A stretch of DNA of 64,000 nucleotides, from NCBI RefSeq assembly GCF_900176385.1, contig NZ_FWXN01000002.1, forward strand, positions 186,001 through 250,000, given 5' to 3'. Numbering within the stretch: position 1 is the first letter of the stretch; the number at the start of each line of letters is the position of its first letter. A program made the translations under genes and the position numbers. Positions 1 to 8,806 of the stretch are shown one piece after another. This DNA comes from Janibacter indicus. Lineage in GTDB: Bacteria; Actinomycetota; Actinomycetes; Actinomycetales; Dermatophilaceae. The notes beneath the pieces are model-generated. The model did no database searches, was not told the DNA's origin, and saw only the letters and a list, made by a program, of their open reading frames with translations.

Positions 1-245
1 TTGAGCAGCAGTGTCCCGACGAAGCGGTCGGCGAGGTCGATCGCCCAGATGCCCTGGGGCGGCGGGTAGGGCACGTCGCGGCGGCGGGGGATCGAAGCGC
101 GTGCCTCGGCGACGTCGGTCATCGGCTGCCCGTCGCCGATCCACCGCTGCACCTCGGGCCGCGAGTGCAGGTCGAAGAGCGCGTCCGCGTCGTCGTCGCG
201 GAAGGTCCGCAAGGTCAGCCGGTCGGTCGTCAGCGTCTCGGGCAC
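1..245 (-). CDS. GNAT family N-acetyltransferase, RimJ/RimL-like (partial)
   Basis: Only the first 81 codons lie in the window; the C-terminus runs off the left edge. The start is GTG at 245, giving VPETLTTDRLTLRTFRDDDA, the opening of RimJ/RimL-type acetyltransferases (a TxRLxLR strand followed by DxDA). These enzymes move acetyl from acetyl-CoA to protein N-termini or small amines in the cytosol. The fragment continues with DLHSRPEVQRWIG and reaches WAIDLADRFVGT, the central strand before the acetyl-CoA loop. That loop is not visible, so activity and substrate cannot be judged. Confidence 0.7.
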   Translation of the reverse strand, partial: MPETLTTDRLTLRTFRDDDADALFDLHSRPEVQRWIGDGQPMTDVAEARASIPRRRDVPYPPPQGIWAIDLADRFVGTLLL

Positions 246-290
246 GCCTCGATCCTCGCACCGGGCGGCGCCCCGCGCTCGCCCCTGCTG

Positions 291-836
291 TCAGAGCGAC
301 TCGAGCTTGCGCACGATCCGCTGCACGGTGAGCCAGGTCCTCGTGGTGATGTCCTTGCCGTGGGTGCGGTCGAGCCACCGCATGAAGTCCGGCGTCCTGC
401 CCGGGTCGCCGTTGTCGATGACGGCGAGATAGGCCTGCGCCTCCTCGTCGAAGCCGACGACCCGCACGAGCGGGTCGGGGTCGTCGGGCACCTCCCCGGG
501 GGTGACGCCGTCCTTGAGGAAGGTCGCGACGAGATAGGTCCCGCGCCCGTGCGTCAGACCGTCGAAGGGGTCACGCTCGAGCAGGCCCCGCAGCTCATCC
601 AAGGAGCGGATGATCGTGCCGCCCCCGATGCCCAGCTCCGCGACGAGCGCCTCTTGGATCCGCCGCTCCAGCTCCGGCACGTCGGTCTCGTCGGTCTCGA
701 AGACGATGTTGCCGCTCGCGAGCACCGACCCGACCCGCGCCAGGCCGAGCCCTTCGTGGACCGCCCGCAGCTCGGCATTCGAGTTGTGGGGCAGCGTGGG
801 CGCGATCCCGCGCAGCAGGGCGACGTAGCGCGTCAT
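291..836 (-). CDS. DUF1697 family protein
   Basis: A 181-residue protein starting MTRYVALLRGI, the signature opening of DUF1697, followed by the SGNIVFET strand and the PDFMRWLDRTHGKDITTRTWLTV region typical of the family C-terminus. Length matches the usual 175-185 residues. The family is widespread in actinobacteria and has no established biochemical role. The ATG overlaps the stop of the upstream SDR gene by four bases (ATGA), so the two are probably translationally coupled in an operon with the membrane-protein gene further upstream. Confidence 0.85.
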   Translation of the reverse strand: MTRYVALLRGIAPTLPHNSNAELRAVHEGLGLARVGSVLASGNIVFETDETDVPELERRIQEALVAELGIGGGTIIRSLDELRGLLERDPFDGLTHGRGTYLVATFLKDGVTPGEVPDDPDPLVRVVGFDEEAQAYLAVIDNGDPGRTPDFMRWLDRTHGKDITTRTWLTVQRIVRKLESL

Positions 837-1642
837 GGCCGCAGGTGCGAGGCGCCGTTGAGGTCGATCGTCGCCCCGGACGCCCACTGCGCGTCGGACG
901 AGGCGAGCCAGAGCACGGCCGAGGCCACCTCCTCCGGTCGCCCCACCCGGCCGAAGGGGGAGTCCGCCCGGATCGCGTCTCCCGCAGGGGAATCCAACCG
1001 GTCCGCCACCCTCTCGGTGTCGACGAAGCCGGGCGCCACGGTCGCGACCGCGATGCCGCGCGGGGCGAGCGCGACGGCGAGCGAGGCGTCCATCGAGTGC
1101 AGTGCCGCCTTGGAGGCCGCGTAGGCCGGGTACTCGGGCTCGCCGCGGTGGACCCCGCGGGTGCCGATGGTGATGACCCGCCCCGGGAGCCCGAGCTCGA
1201 CGAGCCGGCGGGTCATCGCGTGCGTGACCATCGCCGTCCCGAGGGTGTTGATCCGCAGGTAGTCCTCCCAGCTGCGTTGCCACTCAAGGGGATCCGTCGT
1301 CGCGGGTGGGTGAGCGAGTGCGGGTGTCGTCGCGATGCCCGCGTTGTTGACGAGCACCGTGACCGGTGCGCCGAGGGCCTCCTCGGCTGCCGCCGGCAGG
1401 CCCGCGGCCTGGTCCGCGTCGCCCAGGTCGCCGACGACGAGGGCGTGCCCCTCGCCGGGGAGGGAGTCGCGCATCGCCTCCCCCTTCGAGGCTCCTTCGT
1501 CGCGCCTCAGGACACCGCCTTCGTCGACCACGGAGCGGACGTGCACCGCGACCCGATCACCTTGATGGGCGAAGGCGGTGGCGATGGCGCGACCGATGCC
1601 GCGGGAGGCTCCGGTGACGAGGACGGCTCGGGGCTCGCTCAT
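833..1642 (-). CDS. SDR family oxidoreductase
   Basis: A 269-residue short-chain dehydrogenase/reductase. Visible are the NAD(P) glycine motif GASRGIGRAIA near residue 12, NNAGIATT mid-protein, and the YAASK catalytic pair followed by VATVAPGFVDTERV. FabG-like, cytosolic; substrate unknown. It overlaps both neighbours by ATGA junctions (1639-1642 and 833-836), so it is the middle gene of a three-gene operon. Residues about 37-56 (VVDEGGVLRRDEGASKGEAM) do not look like SDR sequence. The DNA there contains the dispersed repeat at 1481-1511, apparently inserted in-frame. Confidence 0.85.
   Translation of the reverse strand: MSEPRAVLVTGASRGIGRAIATAFAHQGDRVAVHVRSVVDEGGVLRRDEGASKGEAMRDSLPGEGHALVVGDLGDADQAAGLPAAAEEALGAPVTVLVNNAGIATTPALAHPPATTDPLEWQRSWEDYLRINTLGTAMVTHAMTRRLVELGLPGRVITIGTRGVHRGEPEYPAYAASKAALHSMDASLAVALAPRGIAVATVAPGFVDTERVADRLDSPAGDAIRADSPFGRVGRPEEVASAVLWLASSDAQWASGATIDLNGASHLRP
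1481..1511 (-). repeat. Dispersed CCCTTCGA...CCTCAGG repeat, in-frame inside SDR gene
   Basis: A 31-base segment on the plus strand beginning CCCCTTCGAGGCTCCT and ending CCTCAGG. It is almost identical over its full length to 35926-35956 inside the ABC-F gene (about four differences). It adds residues that are foreign to the SDR fold without breaking the frame. Confidence 0.6.
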
Positions 1643-2166
1643 GCCGACAGTCTGCTCCCTGCGGCTGTCGTCGTGCTGGGCCGGGCGGCGCGGCGTCGTG
1701 CGTAGCCGATGACGGCGATGATCGTCAGCGGGCCGAAGAAGTTCATGGGCAGGTAGGCGGCGACCATGACCCACATGGGGCCGCCGTCGAGGGCACCCTG
1801 GTCGGGGCGCCGCCCGGCCATGATGCCGAGCCACAGCCCGACCGTGAAGAGCCACGTCATCACCGTGCCGCCCAACGTGCCGAGCACCACGGGCACCCAG
1901 CGGTTGATCCTGATGCCGGCGAAGCGCTCGCCCCAAGGGCGCACCAGCCCGACGACGAGCACGGCCGCGAAGAGCTGGGCGATCGACAGACCGAGGACGT
2001 AGCCCCCTTCGCCCTCGTGGAGCACACGGAGCGGCTCCGTCCCCGGCATCCAGCCGGCGATCATCAGCAGCCGCCACACTGCCGACGGCAGCGCGCACGC
2101 GAGCACCCCCCACGCCGCTGCTCGTGCCCACGGCTGCGGTTCCCGTCCCTGCCATCCCTGTGTCAT
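1639..2166 (-). CDS. Small integral membrane protein, four predicted TM helices
   Basis: A 175-residue membrane protein that I do not recognise. After a soluble start (MTQGWQGREPQPW) there are about four hydrophobic segments: ARAAAWGVLACALPSAVWRL, YVLGLSIAQLFAAVLVVGLV, VPVVLGTLGGTVMTWLFTVG and MWVMVAAYLPMNFFGPLTII. The second half carries GERFAGIRINRWVPV, a loop between helices. The start at 2166 was chosen because it begins the hydrophobic protein; the frame upstream is low-complexity antisense of the GNAT gene. First gene of the operon with the SDR and DUF1697 genes. Confidence 0.75.
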   Translation of the reverse strand: MTQGWQGREPQPWARAAAWGVLACALPSAVWRLLMIAGWMPGTEPLRVLHEGEGGYVLGLSIAQLFAAVLVVGLVRPWGERFAGIRINRWVPVVLGTLGGTVMTWLFTVGLWLGIMAGRRPDQGALDGGPMWVMVAAYLPMNFFGPLTIIAVIGYARRRAARPSTTTAAGSRLSA

Positions 2167-2240
2167 GGCTCCAGCCTCGTGGTGGCGGTCGGCACCCACC
2201 ATGCAGCCACCGGCCGCGACGAAGGGGGGTCTGCCCCCGC

Positions 2241-2774
2241 TCAGGAGCCGGTCGGCAGGACCATCGCGACGACGTCCGGGGCATCGGCCTCGAGCCACGC
2301 GGGGCGGGTCGAGCCCACCTCGCGCCAGCCGGTGCGGCGGTAGAGCTCGACCGCCGAGCCGGTGGGGATGACGTCGAGGCACGGGGCGAGCCCGAGCGCG
2401 GCGACGTGGTCGAGGGCGGTGCGCATGAGGGCGGCACCGATGCCCTGGCCGCGCACGCGCGTCGCCGTGAAGTACACGCCGATCTCGGCGAGGCGCTCGG
2501 CCGGGAGGCCGTGGCCGGCCATCCACAGGCGGGAGAGGTCCGGCTCCCGGCTCACCGCTGGGTCAAGGACCGGCAGCACCGCGATGTGGCCGACGGGTTC
2601 GTCGTCGAGGAGGGCGGTCCAGGTCGCGAGCGTGCCCTCCCGCGCGACGAAGTCCTCCGGGGACATCGGCAGCGGCTCGCGGTGCGGGTACCCCGAGGCC
2701 GCCTGCTGCTCGACGAGGACGGCGCCGAGAGCGGGGAGGTCGGCGTCGGTGCGGGGGCGGATGACGAGGGGCAC
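2241..2774 (-). CDS. GNAT family N-acetyltransferase
   Basis: A 177-residue single-domain acetyltransferase beginning with GTG at 2774 (VPLVIRPRTDADLPALGAV). The acetyl-CoA binding signature is visible as VYFTATRVRGQGIGAALMRTALDHVAALG (R/Q-x-x-G-x-G/A), followed by PCLDVIPTGSAVELYRRTGWREVG, the usual C-terminal strand pair. Cytosolic. Substrate is not predictable: such enzymes act on amines, amino acids, antibiotics or proteins. Single gene, divergent from the MFS transporter at 2961. Confidence 0.85.
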   Translation of the reverse strand: MPLVIRPRTDADLPALGAVLVEQQAASGYPHREPLPMSPEDFVAREGTLATWTALLDDEPVGHIAVLPVLDPAVSREPDLSRLWMAGHGLPAERLAEIGVYFTATRVRGQGIGAALMRTALDHVAALGLAPCLDVIPTGSAVELYRRTGWREVGSTRPAWLEADAPDVVAMVLPTGS

Positions 2775-2807
2775 GGGCCCATCTTGCGGCACGCCGGGCC
2801 CTTGGTC

Positions 2808-2888
2808 TTCGACGGTCCTTGGATTCAGCTCTTCATCGATGTCCCGCGCGAGGGATGGGAGAGGTCGGTGGACTTCTGGGGGGCCTGA
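2808..2888 (+). pseudogene. Fragment of a VOC (glyoxalase-like) protein N-terminus
   Basis: This short frame reads FDGPWIQLFIDVPREGWERSVDFWGA and then stops. It closely resembles the first strand and helix of actinobacterial VOC proteins (W-x-Q-x-F-I-D-V-P...W..SV.FW). No start codon suits it and nothing of the domain follows, so I read it as a truncated remnant in the divergent promoter region between the GNAT and MFS genes. The assignment rests on about 25 residues. Confidence 0.4.
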
Positions 2889-2960
2889 CCGGCGCTGCCC
2901 GGGGTCCGTGGCGCGGGCTAGGCTGCTCGAGCAAACTTTCTTGAGCGGAGTGAGGTCTCG

Positions 2961-4256
2961 ATGACCCGGACGGCCACGTCGATGCGTCCCCGCATCCACC
3001 CCGCGTGGTGGGTCGCGGCCGTCGCCTTCCTCGCGCTGCTCGGGGCCGCCGGCTTCCGCGCCGCGCCCGGTGCGCTCATGGTGCCGCTCCACGAGGAGTT
3101 CGGCTGGTCGATGAGCACGATGTCGCTCTCGGTCGGGATCAACCTCCTGCTCTACGGTCTCGTCGCCCCCTTCGCCGCGGCCCTGATGGACCGCTTCGGC
3201 ATGCGGCAGATCATCGCCGGCGCGCTCACGCTCGTCGCGCTCGGCGCCGGCGGCAGCACGCTCATGACGGCGTCATGGCAGCTGCACATCTTCTGGGGCG
3301 TGCTCATCGGGACCGGCACCGGATCGATGGCCCTCGTGCTCGCCGCGACCGTCGCCAACCGGTGGTTCGTGGCGCGAAGGGGGTTGGTCATGGGCGTCCT
3401 CACCGCCGGCTCCGCCACGGGGCAGCTGATCTTCCTGCCGCCCGTCGCGGCGCTGGCGGAGGACGTCGGCTGGCGCCCCGCCTCCCTCGTCATCGCGGTC
3501 GCCGCGCTCGCCGTCGCGCCCATCGCCTGGCTCGTCATGCGGGACCACCCGCACGACCGGGGGGTCCTCCCCTTCGGCGCTGATCCGCAGACCTGGGTGC
3601 CTCCGGCAGAGGTGACCGGCGGGGCCATGGGCCGGGCGATTGACGGGCTGCGTTTCGCGGTGCGGCACAAGGCTTTTTGGGCGCTCGCGCTCGCCTTCGC
3701 CATCTGCGGCGCGACGACCAACGGGCTCATCGGCATCCACTTCATCCCGTCGGCGCACGACCACGGCATGTCGCAGACGACGGCCGCCGGGCTGCTCGCA
3801 CTCGTCGGCATCTTCGACATCGTCGGGACGATCGCGTCCGGCTGGCTCACCGACGTCTTCGACCCGCGGTGGCTGCTCGTCGCCTACTACTTCTTCCGCG
3901 GGGTGGGGCTGCTCGTGCTGCCGCTGCTGCTGTCCGACGCGGTGCACCCGAGCATGCTGCTCTTCATCATCGTCTACGGCCTGGACTGGGTGGCGACCGT
4001 GCCGCCGACCGCCGCGCTGTGCCGGGAGATCTTCGGCGAGCAGGGGACGATCGTCTTCGGCTGGGTCTTCGCCGCGCACCAGATCGGTGCGGCGCTCGCG
4101 GCCTTCGGTGCCGGGGTCATCCGCGACACCTTCGGCGCCTACACGTGGGCGTGGTGGGGCGGCGCGATGCTCTGTGTCATCGCCTCCGTGCTGTCCTTCG
4201 CCGTGCGGCGTGAGCCGGTGCTCGAGCCGGAGTCGGAGCGGGTGGCCGTCGGCTGA
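2961..4256 (+). CDS. MFS transporter, monocarboxylate/OFA-like
   Basis: A 431-residue major facilitator protein with about 12 hydrophobic segments, starting MTRTATSMRPRIHPAWWVAAVAFLALL. The loop between helices 2 and 3 reads ALMDRFGMRQII (the D-R-x-G-x-R/K signature), and WLTDVFDPRWLL is the equivalent loop of the second half. The pattern VPLHEEFGWSMSTMSLSVGINLLLYGLVAPF resembles the oxalate/formate-antiporter and monocarboxylate branch. Inner-membrane secondary transporter; substrate unknown. The ATG at 2961 follows a GCGGAGTGAGG purine tract. Single gene followed by a thioesterase. Confidence 0.85.
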   Translation: MTRTATSMRPRIHPAWWVAAVAFLALLGAAGFRAAPGALMVPLHEEFGWSMSTMSLSVGINLLLYGLVAPFAAALMDRFGMRQIIAGALTLVALGAGGSTLMTASWQLHIFWGVLIGTGTGSMALVLAATVANRWFVARRGLVMGVLTAGSATGQLIFLPPVAALAEDVGWRPASLVIAVAALAVAPIAWLVMRDHPHDRGVLPFGADPQTWVPPAEVTGGAMGRAIDGLRFAVRHKAFWALALAFAICGATTNGLIGIHFIPSAHDHGMSQTTAAGLLALVGIFDIVGTIASGWLTDVFDPRWLLVAYYFFRGVGLLVLPLLLSDAVHPSMLLFIIVYGLDWVATVPPTAALCREIFGEQGTIVFGWVFAAHQIGAALAAFGAGVIRDTFGAYTWAWWGGAMLCVIASVLSFAVRREPVLEPESERVAVG

Positions 4257-4288
4257 CCGACGCGCAGGGGTGGGGCTAGCGTCGGGGG

Positions 4289-4756
4289 ATGAGCGCTGCC
4301 TTCCAGGACACCTACCCCGACGACGTCGCGCACTGCTACGGCTGCGGGACGCAGAACCCCGCCGGTCACCAGCTGAAGTCGCACTGGGACGGCGAGGAGA
4401 CCGTCGCGCGCTTCACCCCGCGGCCCGAGCACACCGCGATGCCCGGCTACGTCTACGGCGGGCTCATCGCCTCGCTCGTCGACTGCCACGGCACGGGCAG
4501 CGCGGCCGCCGCCGGGCACCGCGCGCAGGGGCGCGAGATGGGCAGCGAGCCGGCGCTGCGCTATGTCACCGCCTCCCTGCACGTCGACTACCTCGCGCCG
4601 ACGCCGATGGGTGTCGAGCTCGAGCTGCGCGGAGTCATCGAGGAGGTCACCGAGCGCAAGGTCGTCGTCGCCGAGACCGTGCACGCCGGCGAGACGCTCG
4701 TGGCGAAGGGGAAGGTCGTCGCCGTGCTCATGCCCGCCGGGATGGTCCAGGGCTGA
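4289..4756 (+). CDS. PaaI-family hotdog thioesterase
   Basis: A 155-residue hotdog-fold protein. The segment AMPGYVYGGLIASLVDCHGTGSAAAA is the classic PaaI helix with the HG/YGG...D motif that places the catalytic acid near the thioester. The second half, VTASLHVDYLAPTPMGVELELRGVIEEVTERKVVVAETVHAGETLVAKG, is the long beta sheet. Such enzymes hydrolyse acyl-CoA thioesters in the cytosol. An N-terminal CYGCGTQNPAG with two cysteines occurs in many actinobacterial members. It lies 32 bp after the MFS gene and may be co-transcribed. Confidence 0.85.
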   Translation: MSAAFQDTYPDDVAHCYGCGTQNPAGHQLKSHWDGEETVARFTPRPEHTAMPGYVYGGLIASLVDCHGTGSAAAAGHRAQGREMGSEPALRYVTASLHVDYLAPTPMGVELELRGVIEEVTERKVVVAETVHAGETLVAKGKVVAVLMPAGMVQG

Positions 4757-4760
4757 CCGG

Positions 4761-4859
4761 CAGCGTGTCGTCCTGCAGTTCGTCAGGCAGGGCGATGGGA
4801 GACCCCGAGGATCCGGGGGAGAGGCGCGCGCGGTGCCTGAACTGCCGCGCGACACGCTG
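4761..4859. terminator. Extended inverted repeat between convergent genes
   Basis: The outer arms are CAGCGTGTCG (4761-4770) and CGACACGCTG (4850-4859). Inside them CAGTTCGTCAGGCA pairs with TGCCTGAACTG, so the two arms match over about 26 bases. The element fills the 111-bp gap between the thioesterase and the convergent DNA glycosylase gene and could terminate both. The arm length is greater than a simple terminator needs. Confidence 0.55.
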
Positions 4860-4867
4860 TGGGCTGC

Positions 4868-5458
4868 TCAATCGAGGAGGCCGGCGGCGCCGGCGGGTTC
4901 GGCATAGGCGACCGCCAGCGACTCGACCGTCTCGTGGGCGTTGAGCCCGCTCGGGTTGGGCACGACCCACAGCCGGGCGCCCTCGACGGGCTCGGGCTGC
5001 TCGCCCGTCTGCGCCTTGCGCACCCCGAATGCCTGGCGGTAGGCGGTGATCCCCGCGACGGCGACGACTGCCGGCCGGGTGCGGGCGATGGTGGCCAGCA
5101 GGCGCTCGCCGCCCTCGCGCAGCTCGTCGGCCGTGAGCTCGTCGGCGCGGGCGGTGGCCCGGCGCACGAGGTTGGTGATGCCGATGCCGCGCTCACGGAG
5201 GTGCTCGCGGTCCTCGTCGGTCATGCCGGCGGCGGGGTCGACGGCCTGCGTGAGGACGCCCGCCCGCAGCAGCGCCGGGTAGAAGCGGTTGCCCGGGTGC
5301 GCGAAGTGGGTCTGCGTCGCCGCGGTCCACAGCCCGGGGTTGATCCCGACGAAGAGCAGGTGCAACTCCTGGCCGGGGCCCGGCAGCAGATCGGGCACCT
5401 CGGCGTCGCGGTAGGACTCCAGCTCGGCACGAGTGAAGCTGGGGCGGGCACTCGGCAT
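4868..5458 (-). CDS. mug: Mismatch-specific uracil-DNA glycosylase (Mug/TDG family)
   Basis: A 196-residue family-2 uracil-DNA glycosylase. It carries LLFVGINPGLWTAATQTHFAHPGNRFYPALLRAG, the GINPG catalytic motif with the FxxPxNRFYP follow-on, and VVPNPSGLNAH, the second active-site loop. It removes U or modified T mispaired with G in the first step of base excision repair. The start MPSARPSF at 5458 is preferred over an in-frame ATG at 5521 because the extra 21 residues are basic and non-conserved, and the repeat pair at 5500-5534 lies there. Monocistronic. Confidence 0.88.
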   Translation of the reverse strand: MPSARPSFTRAELESYRDAEVPDLLPGPGQELHLLFVGINPGLWTAATQTHFAHPGNRFYPALLRAGVLTQAVDPAAGMTDEDREHLRERGIGITNLVRRATARADELTADELREGGERLLATIARTRPAVVAVAGITAYRQAFGVRKAQTGEQPEPVEGARLWVVPNPSGLNAHETVESLAVAYAEPAGAAGLLD

Positions 5459-5499
5459 GTCCGTCACCCTAGATCGGCCTCTGGGTGGAGGTGGGCGCG

Positions 5500-5534
5500 A
5501 CCGGATAGTCGGATATGACAACCGGATAGTCGGA
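5500..5534 (-). promoter_or_regulatory. Direct repeat pair ACCGGATAGTCGGA, 21-bp period, upstream of mug
   Basis: Two identical 14-base copies of ACCGGATAGTCGGA at 5500-5513 and 5521-5534 are exactly 21 bp (two helical turns) apart, in the 120-bp gap upstream of the glycosylase gene. The arrangement suits a dimeric regulator or an activator binding one DNA face. I do not recognise the motif. Confidence 0.45.
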
Positions 5535-5578
5535 CGCAGATACCTCTACCCAGGACGTAGGGCGACGTGGGACCCGGC

Positions 5579-7828
5579 TCAGGCGCTGGCGCGGAAGGCC
5601 CGCAGGCGCAGGCTGTTGCTCACGACGAAGACGCTGGACAGGGCCATCGCGGCACCGGCGAGCATCGGGTTGAGCAGCCCGAGCGCCGCGAGCGGGATCG
5701 CCGCGGTGTTGTAGGCGAAGGCCCAGAAGAGGTTGGCCTTGATCGTCCCTAGCGTCTTGCGGGAGAGGCGGATCGCGTCGACCGCGGCGCGCAGGTCACC
5801 CCGCACGAGGGTGATGTCCGAGGCCTCGATCGCCACGTCGGTGCCGGTGCCCATCGCCAGACCGAGGTCGGCCTGGGCGAGCGCGGGAGCGTCATTGACG
5901 CCGTCGCCGACCATGGCGACGACCTTGCCCTCGCCCTGCAGGCGCTTGACGACGTCGACCTTGTCGGAGGGCATGACCTCGGCGATGACCTCGTCGATCC
6001 CGACCTCGGCAGCGACCTGCTGCGCCACGGCGCGGTTGTCACCGGTGAGCAGCACGGGGGTGAGGCCAAGTTTCTTCAGCCCGGCGATCGCCTCGGCGCT
6101 CGTCGGCTTGACCGTGTCGGAGACGACGAGCACGCCACGCGCCTGCCCGTCCCAGCCGACGGCGATCGCCGTGCGACCCTCGGCCTCGGCGGCCGCCTTG
6201 GCCGCGGCCAGCTCGTCGTCGAGCGTCATCGACCAGTCCGCGAGCAGCGTCTCGCGGCCGGCGACGACCGCGTGTCCGTCGACGACGCCGGTGACGCCCT
6301 GGCCCTGCACGTTGTCGAAGCCCTCGACGCCCGGCAGGTCGCCGACCTCGGCAGCGGCTCCCTTCGCGATGGCCTGGGCGATGGGGTGCTCCGACGCGTG
6401 CTCGAGGGCCCCGGCCAGCCGGAGGAGTTCGGTGCGGTCCACCCCCTTCGCCGGGACGGAGTCGACGAGGGTCATGGCGCCGGACGTGACCGTGCCGGTC
6501 TTGTCGAGGACGATCGTGTCGACCGTGCGCGTGGACTCCAGGACCTCGGGGCCCTTGATGAGCACGCCCATCTGCGCGCCGCGACCCGTGCCGACGAGCA
6601 GGGCGGTGGGCGTCGCCAGACCGAGCGCGCACGGGCAGGCGATGATGAGGACCGCGACGGCCGCGGTGAAGGCGGCGCTCACGGGGAAGCCCGCGCCGAG
6701 CCAAGCACCGAGAGTGGCGACGGCGATCGCGATGGCGACGGGGACGAAGACCCCCGAGACCGTGTCGGCGAGGCGCTGGACCTCGGCCTTGCCGGACTGC
6801 GCGTCCTCGACGAGCTGGGCCATCTGCGCCAGCTGGGTGTCGGAGCCGACCCGGGTGGCGCGCACGACCAGCCGGCCCCCCTCGTTGACCGTCGCGCCGG
6901 TCACGGCATCACCCTCGCCGACCTCGACCGGGACGGACTCGCCGGTGAGCATCGAGGCGTCGATGGCGCTCGTCCCCGAGGTGATGACGCCGTCGGTCGC
7001 GACCTTTTCACCCGGCCGCACGACGAACTCGTCACCGACCGTCAGCTCCTCGACCGGGATCCGCACCTCGGTGCCGCCGCGCAGGACGGCGACCTCCTTG
7101 GCGCCGAGCTCTAGCAGGGCGCGCAGGGCGTCGCCGGCGCGGCGCTTGGACCGCTTCTCGAAGTAGCGCCCCATGAGGATGAAGGTGATGACGCCGGCGG
7201 CGACCTCGAGGTAGATGCTGCCGAGGCCGTCGGTGCGCGAGATCGTCAGCTCGAAGGCGTGCGTCATCCCCCGGTCGCCGGCGGTGCCGAAGAAGAGGGC
7301 GACGACCGACCACAGCCAGGCCGACAGCGTGCCGACGGAGATCAGCGTGTCCATCGTCGCCGCGCCGTGGCGCAGGTTGGTCCACGTCGCGCGGTGGAAG
7401 GGCCAGCCGGCCCAGAAGACGACCGGCGTCGCGAGCACGAGCGAGGCGAAGCCCCAGTAGTCGAACTGCAGGGCCGGGACCATCGCCAGCAGGATGACCG
7501 GGACGGCGAGCACAGCCGAGCCGATGAGTCGCTGGCGCAGGGCGGTCAGCTCTCGGTCCTGCGGGGCATCCTCCTCGGACGATGGGGGTTCCGCCGCCGG
7601 CAGGGTCGCGGTGTAGCCGGTCTGCTCGACGACCGTGATGAGGTCCTGCGGGTCGGTGCCGAAGGGGGCGGTGACCGTCGCCTTCTCGGTCGCGTAGTTG
7701 ACGCTCGCGGTGACGTCGTCGAGCTTGTTGAGCTTGCGCTCGATCCGGTTGGCGCACGACGCGCAGGTCATGCCGCCGATCTGCAGCTCGACGGTCGAGG
7801 TGGTGACCGGGTCGGTCTCAGTGGTCAT
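5579..7828 (-). CDS. copA: Copper-translocating P-type ATPase
   Basis: A 749-residue P1B-type ATPase that exports Cu(I) across the membrane using ATP. The N-terminal heavy-metal domain has GMTCASC (Cys22, Cys25). The transmembrane CPC motif [13 protein letters not shown] is near residue 395, the phosphorylation motif DKTGT near 438, and the hinge [12 protein letters not shown] toward the end. The start overlaps the end of the upstream secreted-protein gene by 11 bases, so copZ, the secreted protein and copA form one operon. CsoR-like sites precede copZ. A second copy lies at 43296. Confidence 0.95.
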   Translation of the reverse strand: MTTETDPVTTSTVELQIGGMTCASCANRIERKLNKLDDVTASVNYATEKATVTAPFGTDPQDLITVVEQTGYTATLPAAEPPSSEEDAPQDRELTALRQRLIGSAVLAVPVILLAMVPALQFDYWGFASLVLATPVVFWAGWPFHRATWTNLRHGAATMDTLISVGTLSAWLWSVVALFFGTAGDRGMTHAFELTISRTDGLGSIYLEVAAGVITFILMGRYFEKRSKRRAGDALRALLELGAKEVAVLRGGTEVRIPVEELTVGDEFVVRPGEKVATDGVITSGTSAIDASMLTGESVPVEVGEGDAVTGATVNEGGRLVVRATRVGSDTQLAQMAQLVEDAQSGKAEVQRLADTVSGVFVPVAIAIAVATLGAWLGAGFPVSAAFTAAVAVLIIACPCALGLATPTALLVGTGRGAQMGVLIKGPEVLESTRTVDTIVLDKTGTVTSGAMTLVDSVPAKGVDRTELLRLAGALEHASEHPIAQAIAKGAAAEVGDLPGVEGFDNVQGQGVTGVVDGHAVVAGRETLLADWSMTLDDELAAAKAAAEAEGRTAIAVGWDGQARGVLVVSDTVKPTSAEAIAGLKKLGLTPVLLTGDNRAVAQQVAAEVGIDEVIAEVMPSDKVDVVKRLQGEGKVVAMVGDGVNDAPALAQADLGLAMGTGTDVAIEASDITLVRGDLRAAVDAIRLSRKTLGTIKANLFWAFAYNTAAIPLAALGLLNPMLAGAAMALSSVFVVSNSLRLRAFRASA

Positions 7829-8804
7829 GGTCGGTGTCTCCGTGCGAGGTGCTGGGGGTTGCGGTGCTGCCCGCGGGGCTGCTGCCCGCGGTGTCGACGA
7901 CGAGCGGCGCCGTGTGCACCTGCCCGTCGACCTTGACGTCGAGGTAGAGCAGGTAGCGCCCGGGCGTCGGGGCCGTGGTGACGAAGTCGATCTCGGGACC
8001 GCCGGGCTCGGCGGCCGTGGGCGCCTCGCCCTCAGGGTGGACGTGGAGGTAGGCCAGGTCGCCCTCGCGCAGGGCGACGAGGTGGCCGGCGGCGCCGAGG
8101 TAGGGCTCGATCGTCGTCACGGGCTCGCCGTCGCGCTCGACCCGCAGGGTGAGGCGCGACTCCTCGCCGGGCACGAGGTCGCCCTCGACACTGACGTCGA
8201 GGCCGTCGACGCTCGTGGTCCGGGTCGGTTGCGACGCGGTGGGGGTGAGGACACCGGCGACGTCGACGGTGGAGGTGAGGGTCACCCCTTCGTCGGCGTC
8301 GGCCGGGGTGGTGTCGGCGTAGAGGCGGTAGGTGCCGGCGGCCTGCCAGGTCCACGGCAGCGACCACGTGCCGTCGGCGGCGCGCTGCGGGTGGACGTGA
8401 CGGAAGTGCTGGCCGTCGCTGCGTACGACGACCAGGTGCAGCTCCTCCTCGTGCTCGACGGAGTAGTCGGTGACCGGGTCGCCGTCGGCGTCGGTGACCG
8501 TCAGCTCGAGGCGGCCGCGCTCGTCGACCTCGGTCGGGGCGGAGACGCCGGTGAGGCGGTAGCCGTCCTGCTCGAGCGCCAGGCCCGCGGGTGCGGCTGC
8601 GTCGTCGTGGGCGGAGTGGTCACCGGCGGCGTCGCCGGTGCCGTCGTCGGTGGGGGAGGCGTGCTCGCCGCCGTGGGTGGTGCTCTCCTGCGCCCAGGCC
8701 CGCGCGGTCTCCTCGGGCACGACCGCGCGGGCCGTGACCGCGGCGAGCGCGAAGACGACCGCGAGGGCGAGACCGAAGAGACCGAGACGGGTCGGGGCGT
8801 TCAT
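7818..8804 (-). CDS. Exported His-rich beta-sandwich protein of the copper operon (YtkA-like)
   Basis: A 328-residue protein with one N-terminal hydrophobic segment ([23 protein letters not shown]), probably a signal anchor. A His/Asp/Ser-rich stretch follows ([10 protein letters not shown]...GDHSAHDD), then two beta-rich repeats: [29 protein letters not shown]...HFRHVHP and [40 protein letters not shown]. Each repeat ends with an HVHP motif. The tail is SHGDTDHDH. The repeats resemble YtkA-like domains. The His motifs and its place between copZ and copA suggest extracytoplasmic copper binding; that role is inferred. Confidence 0.75.
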   Translation of the reverse strand: MNAPTRLGLFGLALAVVFALAAVTARAVVPEETARAWAQESTTHGGEHASPTDDGTGDAAGDHSAHDDAAAPAGLALEQDGYRLTGVSAPTEVDERGRLELTVTDADGDPVTDYSVEHEEELHLVVVRSDGQHFRHVHPQRAADGTWSLPWTWQAAGTYRLYADTTPADADEGVTLTSTVDVAGVLTPTASQPTRTTSVDGLDVSVEGDLVPGEESRLTLRVERDGEPVTTIEPYLGAAGHLVALREGDLAYLHVHPEGEAPTAAEPGGPEIDFVTTAPTPGRYLLYLDVKVDGQVHTAPLVVDTAGSSPAGSTATPSTSHGDTDHDH

Positions 8805-8806
8805 CC

